A stretch of 25,722 nucleotides of DNA from a virus. The notes beneath the pieces are model-generated. The model was not told where the DNA came from. It saw only the letters and a list, made by a program, of their open reading frames with translations, and ran no database searches. Positions within the stretch are counted from its first letter, which is position 1, and every line of letters starts with the position of its first letter. The stretch is from positions 1 to 25,722 of IMG/VR virus record IMGVR_UViG_3300037258_001191; one strand, written 5' to 3'. Made by a program: the position numbers and the translations under genes. This document shows, one piece after another, positions 20,490 to 25,722 of the stretch.

Positions 20490-21763
20490 GTTTTGCAACT
20501 ACAGCCACAGTGATAGGAGCCGTTGGCGCGACCGCCGGCCTGGCAGAAACCGGTTACGCCCTTGCGGGTGGCAACCAACCTCAATACCCAAATGAAGCCG
20601 CGTCGTCCGCGCAGATGGCGAATACGACGGCGGCGTTGTTGCCGATTCAGCGCGGGATGGCTGCCGCGGCGCAGTCGGGCGGCAATTATACGTTCAATTT
20701 GCCGCAGGGCGCATCGGCATCCGCGCTGGGAATCCAGCAGTCGGGCGGCGGCTGGTATGGACCGAATGGGCAGCTCGTTTCCGGCGATCAAAATTACCTG
20801 CTACCGCAGGCGAACCCGGGCTATTCGCGTTACGGCGGCCAGCCGCAATATAATTACGTTTCGCCGCAATCGGCGGGGCTTGCCTGGAAGCCGGGGGCAA
20901 CGACGATTGACGGCGTTCCGATCAAGCAGAACGGCGACGGTTCCTACACGATTGATTTCAACGGTTACGGCGCCGCGCAGGCCGCGGCCACGGAAGCGCA
21001 GCAAAGTGCGGCGAGCCAATTGTCGCTCGAACAGCAGTATGACCCGAAGTTCATCGCCCAGGCGTTGCAACAGGAACAACAGGCCGATCCCGAAAGTTTC
21101 GCCGCGCGGAATGTGATGAATAATCTGGTGGAGCAGCAAAGCGCCGCGCCGCTGAATGAGCCGGTCTCGACGATGCTGAATTCGCAGATCCAGGATGCGC
21201 TCAACGCGGGACAAAATAATTCGCTCACGACGACGGATACGGAACGGTTGAATGCGGCGGTGTCGAATGCGCTGGGGTCGAGAGGAGGAGGCAGTGGTGG
21301 CAGCGGTGGCAGTGCCACTGACGTTAATTGGGGTCAGCCGTTGACGAGTGAGTTTCCGGGGGAACAGCGGCAGGCGCAGGCGGCGCAATCGGCGATGGGA
21401 TTTTTTGGGAGCGGCTCCGATCCCGAGGACATTGAGTATCGGCGCACGCAACAAAACCTGGCGAACCTGGCGGCGGAAGCCAATGGACAAACGCCGAGCA
21501 GCCAATTTTCGTCGCTCTCCGGCGCATCATCCGGGCCGGCGCCGATGTCGAGCGGGGCGACTTTGCCACTCTTGACCGACAACGGCGCGGCGGCACAACA
21601 GATCGGGCTGCAAAACTGGGAAACACAAATGCAGAACGCCAATAACCAGGTCAACCCGTGGATGACTGGACTTACGGGGATGCTGAACCTGGGCAGCGCG
21701 CTGACGCCAAGGGCGACGACCGCAATGCCCACTTTGTTAAGCCCACAAAATCCGGCGTCGTGA
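20486..21763 (+). CDS. Q/A/N-rich internal virion-like protein, paralogue B
   Basis: A 425-residue paralogue of the protein at 18276. Shared blocks, in the same order: EQQYDPKFIAQALQQEQQAD at about 181-200; GSDPEDIEYRRTQQNLANLA then ANGQTPSSQFSSLSGASSG at about 310-350; and NNQVNPWMTGL near 385-396. The N-terminal 170 residues differ: a hydrophobic Gly/Ala-rich helix (VIGAVGATAGLAETGYALAG) that could associate with membrane, then beta-like Gly/Tyr/Asn text. A GTGGC palindrome at 21293-21321 is translated as GGSGGSGGSAT. It is expected inside the head or ejected with DNA. The start ATG overlaps the previous stop (ATGA). Confidence 0.6.
   Translation: MSFATTATVIGAVGATAGLAETGYALAGGNQPQYPNEAASSAQMANTTAALLPIQRGMAAAAQSGGNYTFNLPQGASASALGIQQSGGGWYGPNGQLVSGDQNYLLPQANPGYSRYGGQPQYNYVSPQSAGLAWKPGATTIDGVPIKQNGDGSYTIDFNGYGAAQAAATEAQQSAASQLSLEQQYDPKFIAQALQQEQQADPESFAARNVMNNLVEQQSAAPLNEPVSTMLNSQIQDALNAGQNNSLTTTDTERLNAAVSNALGSRGGGSGGSGGSATDVNWGQPLTSEFPGEQRQAQAAQSAMGFFGSGSDPEDIEYRRTQQNLANLAAEANGQTPSSQFSSLSGASSGPAPMSSGATLPLLTDNGAAAQQIGLQNWETQMQNANNQVNPWMTGLTGMLNLGSALTPRATTAMPTLLSPQNPAS
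21293..21321. repeat. GTGGC-core repeat coding for Gly-Ser linker
   Basis: AGTGGTGGCAGCGGTGGCAG followed by TGCCACTGA: the outer arms CAGTGGT/GCCACTG pair, and the interior is a short GGTGGCAGC tandem. It is read in frame in paralogue B as a Gly-Gly-Ser linker. Confidence 0.65.
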
Positions 21764-21851
21764 GTTCGCCTGCCTTCGCGTCCATCGCGGGACAACCTCA
21801 AATCTGAAATAAGAACATCGAACATTTAACGTCCCAAACTGAGAGAAAACT

Positions 21852-22958
21852 ATGAACATACGAAGCGCAGAATTATTGAATCAATCGCTGCAAAATGCGG
21901 CGGATAACATCTATCGCAACCGCGCCCTGACGGCGTCCATGCAGGAGGAAGCCGAACGGAACGCCGTGGAGCAGTCCTTTCGCAACGCCATGATGCAGCA
22001 TTACGCGAACATCGAGCAAAAGCAGGCTGAGTCGGCGGATTTGCAGGAGCAGCGGCTGGAGAACGAAGATAATGCCGTGGAAAAAAAGTACGGCGTGGTG
22101 CAGGCCATCCAGGACGGCAAGGACGCCCAGGAACGAGTGATGCAGGGGCTCCAGGGACTTTCGCTGGACCAGAAACTGTCGCCGCTCCAAAAAACGGAAT
22201 ATCTCCGGCAATCCATTGATTCGATGCCGTCGCAGGGCAAAACCGCTTTCTTGCAAAACCCGCAGATCAACGCCCTTTACCAGGGCCAGGGTGATTGGGG
22301 AGCGGTGGCAAGTCTGGTTCAACAGCATCAGGCCGCCGCAAAAGCGGCTGGCGCGAGATTGAAATCGAACGCCGGCGACACGGGCGACTTCGACCGGGAA
22401 GTCAGCCAGGCGCCGCAACAAATCGCCAATGCGGTGGCGCAAAACGACCCCTACGTGCCCAAGGATGCCGACACCGGAAAGCCCATGCTCCCGGTTACCG
22501 TCAATCCGGCCGATGCGCAGCGTATGGGCGTTTTGGCGGGGCAATTGGCGGCTGCGGGCGTGCCGGGTCCGATTCCGACCGCCGCAGGCCTGATCTTCGG
22601 GACCAACGCGGCGGTGCGGCCAAACATCGCTCCGGCCCGGCCCGGTTCCGGCTCCGGCTCCAGCAGCGGCAGTGGCGGGAATGGCAGCGGAAATAACACG
22701 ACAACGAATTCATTCACGTTGACTCCGGGTGGCATGAATCAGGATGCGTTGGCGAATGTGGAAGCGGCTCCCGGCGGACCTGGTATTTTGAAATCGTTTG
22801 GCATTGCTCCGCCGCAACCATCAGCCGGTCAGGACGTCCCGCCTACATCCCCGGCGCAAAGCGTCCGAGTGCAACGGCCGGACGGCACAATTACTTCAAT
22901 TCCGGCGGTTCATCTGAACGACGCCTTGAAATACGGATACAAACCCATCACGCAATAA
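21852..22958 (+). CDS. Coiled-coil internal virion-like protein
   Basis: A 368-residue hydrophilic protein that closes the virion module. Residues 1-110 are helical and Gln/Glu-rich (LNQSLQNAADNIYRNRALTA, then QEEAERNAVEQSFRNAMMQH and an AQERVMQGLQGL segment), likely a coiled coil. Residues about 255-285 are a Gly/Ser linker, and the C-terminus has VRVQRPDGTITSIPAVHLND and KYGYKPI, a short motif frequent at the ends of phage structural proteins. GAGAG precedes the ATG by 4-8 bases. No catalytic motif is seen. Its place next to the two Q/A/N-rich paralogues suggests it belongs to the ejected core. There are no frame defects. Confidence 0.6.
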   Translation: MNIRSAELLNQSLQNAADNIYRNRALTASMQEEAERNAVEQSFRNAMMQHYANIEQKQAESADLQEQRLENEDNAVEKKYGVVQAIQDGKDAQERVMQGLQGLSLDQKLSPLQKTEYLRQSIDSMPSQGKTAFLQNPQINALYQGQGDWGAVASLVQQHQAAAKAAGARLKSNAGDTGDFDREVSQAPQQIANAVAQNDPYVPKDADTGKPMLPVTVNPADAQRMGVLAGQLAAAGVPGPIPTAAGLIFGTNAAVRPNIAPARPGSGSGSSSGSGGNGSGNNTTTNSFTLTPGGMNQDALANVEAAPGGPGILKSFGIAPPQPSAGQDVPPTSPAQSVRVQRPDGTITSIPAVHLNDALKYGYKPITQ

Positions 22959-22967
22959 CCGATTACT

Positions 22968-23096
22968 ATGTCCACTACAGCTTCTATTCCACCGTTCCTG
23001 CGGGAGATTCTTGCCACGCCGCCTCGGGCGGGTACCGGAGTTCATCAATGGCTTAAGAAAGATGGGCGCGACTATGCGCTTACCACCGAAAACTGA
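22968..23096 (+). pseudogene. 5' stub of a primase/ATPase-like gene
   Basis: A 42-residue ORF, MSTTASIPPFLREILATPPR followed by AGTGVHQWLKK. The PPRAGTGVHQWL segment resembles the N-terminal signature I associate with D5/primase-like or AAA-type genes in Verrucomicrobiota, where the pattern continues for several hundred residues with alternating helices. Here the match ends after about 32 residues, and the frame stops at 23096 in unrelated sequence. It therefore looks like a gene cut by deletion or recombination, marking the right boundary of the virion module. A genuine 42-residue protein is the alternative. Confidence 0.4.
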
Positions 23097-23226
23097 GTTT
23101 CGTTCCACCTTTTACGTATCAGGGAATCGAGGGGTGAAACGAACCGAAAAATGGGCCAAAATGCCAATGAAATTAGGGTATCAAGTGGAACGAAACCGCG
23201 AAAAAAAGAGGGATTTTCGTTCCAGG
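23097..23226. repeat. Array of GTTTCGTTC-type motifs, both orientations
   Basis: GTTTCGTTCCAC at 23097-23108 is the exact inverse of GTGGAACGAAAC at 23185-23196. Related GTGAAACGAAC (near 23134) and TTTCGTTCCAGG (near 23215) lie between and after them. The first copy overlaps the stop of the truncated gene at 22968. It could be an operator cluster or a recombination junction. Confidence 0.6.
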
Positions 23227-23482
23227 ACGAGGCTGTTTTCGATTGTGGTAAGCGAATGAGAAAAACCATTAATTGAGGGATTTTCAGGTAAACGGATGTT
23301 CTAAAAACGAGTACTCTGGTTCACCTCGACAGGGCGGGGTCTGCTGCTTACAAACGGCGGCAGCGCGTTAATCGAGCGACGGTAAACGATCGGCCGGTCA
23401 ACTGCGCTGGCTAATACCGCTCTGTGATCTAAAATGTGATCTAGTGGGCCTAATTTTTATTGTCTAAACGAAGTTGTTACAA
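23227..23482. other. Intergenic stretch before SecB-like gene
   Basis: No gene or RNA is supported. The text 23300-23420 is G/C-rich and could be a relic of a lost gene. A CTGCTGC/GCGGCAG stem around TTACAAACG (about 23342-23364) is tRNA-like only in appearance. TGTGATCTA occurs twice, 12 bases apart, at 23424-23444, a possible operator. After that, A/T content rises into the SecB-like gene. Confidence 0.4.
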
Positions 23483-23950
23483 ATGAAAGCTGCTCCGCTC
23501 CAAGTCAATCGGATATTCTTTTCAGAAGTCCATATCCTCAATTCGCCTTCGCCTTCGCCGGATGAAAACGTAATTCCAGATTTAGAAATTGACCCAACCC
23601 TTCAACCGCGAAAGGAGGGCAGTGGTGAATGGTGTTTAGTGTTACGTGTGCTGCTCAAGTCAAGAGAAGGAATGATGGCCAGTTACGTCGGGAAAATAGA
23701 AACGGTCGGACTATTTACAGTTGATGAATCGGCATGGAGCGTCGAAAACTGCGAAAAGTTGGTTTTTGTCAACGGCGCTGGAATTCTATATTCAGCCACG
23801 CGGGAGATGGTGTTGAATATCACTTCAAGGGGCCTGTTCCCTCCTATAATTTTGCCGAGCTATTCCTTCAGCCAGATTTACCAGGAGCGGGAGGCTGAAA
23901 AAGGCAACGCGACGCAGCAGCTTTCCGTGTCTCCCAAGCAGGGCGCTTGA
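23483..23950 (+). CDS. Solitary SecB-like chaperone
   Basis: 155 residues, about the same length as E. coli SecB, and alignable by eye along its whole length. The start LQVNRIFFSEVHILNSPSP corresponds to SecB FQIQRIYTKDISFEAPNAP. DLEIDPTL and WCLVLRVLLKSREG match the next strands. VGKIETVGLFTVDE is the conserved gGiF strand. ILYSATREMVLNITSRGLFP followed by PIILPSYSFSQIY matches the signature LFPYARE...SRGtFPqLnLaPvNFdaLy. The PYA of SecB is replaced by YSA, and the acidic C-terminus differs. Family knowledge: SecB is mainly a proteobacterial export chaperone, while solitary homologues elsewhere are often chaperones of toxin-antitoxin or defence loci. I chose the ATG at 23483; an in-frame TTG lies at 23474. 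The local A/T-richness suggests transfer. Confidence 0.85.
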   Translation: MKAAPLQVNRIFFSEVHILNSPSPSPDENVIPDLEIDPTLQPRKEGSGEWCLVLRVLLKSREGMMASYVGKIETVGLFTVDESAWSVENCEKLVFVNGAGILYSATREMVLNITSRGLFPPIILPSYSFSQIYQEREAEKGNATQQLSVSPKQGA

Positions 23951-24093
23951 TATCCTAATTGTTTTCAGCCGCTGATTCGGCCCTATTTCGACTTCTCATC
24001 GGTTGTCGGTCTAAGCGCTATGTGGCCATTATCTGTGACCTCTCGCAATTTTTAAGGCTGTTTCTAACCGAGCCATTTATCCCTTGCATTTTC

Positions 24094-24099
24094 TATAAT
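24094..24099 (+). promoter_or_regulatory. Possible -10 box (TATAAT)
   Basis: A consensus TATAAT lies 20 bases before the ATG at 24119. No good -35 hexamer is present at the expected 16-18 base distance, so this is a weak call. It would place a promoter for the 24119-25722 gene pair separate from secB. Confidence 0.3.
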
Positions 24100-24118
24100 C
24101 GCGATTAAATATGCCACA

Positions 24119-24364
24119 ATGTTGTTTCCCTATAACCGAGCTCGTCAAATACAAATGCTTATGGCAAATCGCACGTCTTCCGGAGTTGACGGCAACGAGA
24201 AGGTCGCTTATGACCTGATGAAGCTAATTTCAGAGCAAGAGGCCGACAAGGTTGCAGAAAAAACAAGGAATCCAAGAAAATATTATCTGGAACTCTACGC
24301 CCAATGCATAAAGATTGTCAGCGGCGAGGATCTTGAGGATGTTTTCGATAGCGCTGAGCAATAA
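24119..24364 (+). CDS. Small hypothetical protein, SecB-like locus
   Basis: 81 residues, no recognised family. The second half is helical and charged (NEKVAYDLMKLISEQEADKV, then RNPRKYYLELYAQCIKIVSG and DLEDVFDS). There is no signal peptide, membrane helix or metal motif. The start could be the ATG at 24119, 24155 or 24161; none has a strong ribosome-binding site. The stop lies 11 bases before the next start, so the two are probably one operon. Size and position between a SecB-like chaperone and a membrane protein fit an antitoxin, adaptor or small client protein, but that is inference only. Confidence 0.55.
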   Translation: MLFPYNRARQIQMLMANRTSSGVDGNEKVAYDLMKLISEQEADKVAEKTRNPRKYYLELYAQCIKIVSGEDLEDVFDSAEQ

Positions 24365-24375
24365 TAAAATTCGTT

Positions 24376-25722
24376 ATGATTGATCAAATCGTCGAAAAAA
24401 TTAATAGCTTAAGTGAAGACGCGCAGAACGCTGCAATTCAAAAGGCCAATGAATTAAAATTTGACCTAAATAAGGGATCCATTCCCTTAATTGAATCATT
24501 CTCGAATTTAAATTTAATAAGGGCGACTCTAACGGATGCTACTGAAAAACAGAAGCTCATTCAGTTGCCAATAACACTCCAAAGGGAGTTGGTTGAGCAG
24601 CTCAATACTGTCGCGCGATTTATTTCAGGCCTAACAGGGGGCGCGGATGAGGTCGTGAACTTGGCCAATGCGATTGAAAAAGTGAACGCGACTATTTGGC
24701 TTTGGGGACTACATAATCTTTCAGATGAATTTCTCGGCTATCAAACTAAACTTAACCAAGTAAAGCAACTTGAGGTGGAGCTGCAAAAACTGCGGGAAGA
24801 TCTGCGGCAAGGCTTGGCGCTCAAAGGCACTTTGGGTGAGGCTGTCTCAGAGGCGCAAGGCGTCAACACGTCGCTCAAGGAAATTTTGAGAACTGCGGAA
24901 GCTGCCAAAGTTTCTGCCGAAGTCCTTGCAGAAAAGGCCTTGAAAGCCCAGCAGGAAACCTCCGCATCATTAACAAATGTTCAGAAGAATGAGGTGACGT
25001 CGACCGAGCAATCGCAGTTGACGGCAACAAAGGCGGGGTCAGTCACGGCTAAAGAGGCGGAGATTAAAAAGTTTTTTGATGAGGTCGAAGCCTATCGAAA
25101 GAAAATCACCACGGCCACCGCCGATGCGGAGGCGACTGTTAGCAAAAATGATTTGGAAACCGATAAATTGGTAAAAAGGCTCTCAAGGCTTGAGGACCAG
25201 ATTAAGGATCAAATTGAGAGGGCCACCGGGTTCTCCCTTTTTCAATCCTTTCAAAAGCGGCAAGAAAGCATTGCTGGTTCGAAAATGTTCTGGGTTTATG
25301 CCTTGGCCATTCTAGTTTGTGTTTCGCTGGCCCTCACTTACTACGTTATTCATTCGTCGGGAACATTCGACAAGGCGTTTTTCATGAAGTTGTCGTTCTC
25401 TCTCCCATTGATATTCGCAATTACTTTTTGCGTTGTTCAATACTCGCGGGAGCGGCGTCTTGAAGAGGAATACGCGTTTCGAGCCAATATTTCGATATCC
25501 CTGAATCCGTATCAAGAGCTCGTGGGAAAATTGATTGATAAAACCCTCCCTGCAGAACGTGAGAAATTCACCGGATTTCTTATCGAGTCGGTAAATAAAG
25601 TTTTTGCGTCGCCGACCGATAAAGTGTTTGATTCGCCTCATAAAGATTCTGGACAGGCAGACAAGACCCTTAAGCAGGTCACTTCGATTGTTAAGACCGT
25701 GGCAAAAAGTTTGAGGCATTGA
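24376..25722 (+). CDS. Coiled-coil protein with two membrane helices
   Basis: A 448-residue protein. The N-terminal 300 residues are cytoplasmic and mostly long helices. About 120-200 and 225-285 are coiled-coil-like (LNQVKQLEVELQKLREDLRQ; DLETDKLVKRLSRLEDQIKD). A motif ATGFSLFQSFQKRQ at 283-296 precedes membrane helix 1 (about 304-326). Helix 2 (about 336-355) follows a short external loop. The C-terminal tail returns to the cytoplasm with RRLEEEYAFRANISISLNPY, then two amphipathic helices. I recognise no named domain, but a long coiled coil plus paired helices and a YxFRA-xxxxxSLxPY tail is a layout seen in membrane effectors of bacterial defence loci. It is complete: the stop ends the window. 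Codon use is A/T-richer than in the virion genes. Confidence 0.7.
   Translation: MIDQIVEKINSLSEDAQNAAIQKANELKFDLNKGSIPLIESFSNLNLIRATLTDATEKQKLIQLPITLQRELVEQLNTVARFISGLTGGADEVVNLANAIEKVNATIWLWGLHNLSDEFLGYQTKLNQVKQLEVELQKLREDLRQGLALKGTLGEAVSEAQGVNTSLKEILRTAEAAKVSAEVLAEKALKAQQETSASLTNVQKNEVTSTEQSQLTATKAGSVTAKEAEIKKFFDEVEAYRKKITTATADAEATVSKNDLETDKLVKRLSRLEDQIKDQIERATGFSLFQSFQKRQESIAGSKMFWVYALAILVCVSLALTYYVIHSSGTFDKAFFMKLSFSLPLIFAITFCVVQYSRERRLEEEYAFRANISISLNPYQELVGKLIDKTLPAEREKFTGFLIESVNKVFASPTDKVFDSPHKDSGQADKTLKQVTSIVKTVAKSLRH

Noticed and set aside
2054-21321. A CRISPR array built from the dispersed palindromes
   Set aside because: The copies are kilobases apart, differ in sequence and have no regular spacers; no cas gene is present.
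23011-23259. 82-codon plus-strand ORF over the GTTTCGTTC motif array
   Set aside because: It starts out of frame within the truncated primase-like stub and has an Arg/Lys-rich translation of the motif array; no protein-like pattern.
23300-23420. A degenerate tRNA or tRNA attachment site
   Set aside because: A stem with TTACAAA in its loop looks anticodon-like, but no acceptor stem, T-arm or D-arm can be placed.

Overview
This window looks like the chromosome of a soil or freshwater Verrucomicrobiota bacterium (Pedosphaera/Limisphaerales-like). That assignment is an inference. It rests on the many short structured repeat families, the Asn/Thr-rich secreted proteins and the host-type hybrid kinase. 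No rRNA or tRNA was seen to settle it.

Layout. (1) 1-2566 is host flank: a minus-strand REC-HisKA-HATPase-REC hybrid kinase, then a small unrecognised plus-strand gene. (2) 2567-3188 has no gene. It is a pile of interspersed repeats, one of which is split by a 279-bp MITE-like element with perfect 26-bp terminal inverted repeats. (3) 3189-22958 is about 20 kb of mostly co-directional virion genes of a podovirus-like phage. The order is: small pre-scaffold protein, scaffold, N4-gp56-type major capsid protein, small beta-rich protein, secreted SGNH-hydrolase/LamG-like protein, small membrane and lipoprotein genes, YiiX/DUF830-type cysteine hydrolase, tail-fibre-like protein, head-tail adaptor, tail nozzle, a possible internal virion protein, two paralogous Q/A/N-rich proteins around a cupin-like protein, and a coiled-coil internal protein. 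Two small minus-strand genes (a Zn-ribbon protein and a four-helix membrane protein) interrupt it. No portal, terminase, integrase or replication gene is visible. The module is therefore either the structural half of a prophage cut by the window or a defective/domesticated capsid cassette. (4) 22968-23096 is a 5' stub that looks like the start of a primase/ATPase-type gene and then breaks. (5) 23097-25722 is A/T-richer DNA carrying a solitary SecB-like chaperone, an 81-residue protein and a coiled-coil protein with two membrane helices. This is the best candidate here for an undescribed defence or toxin-antitoxin-chaperone type locus.

A second theme runs through the window. At least ten families of short palindromic repeats lie between genes and, unusually, inside the reading frames of the virion genes. 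There they add low-complexity peptides without breaking the frame and in some cases join neighbouring genes. One repeat copy in the capsid module preserves the empty-site version of the locus into which the MITE inserted, with a doubled CTAG at the junction.
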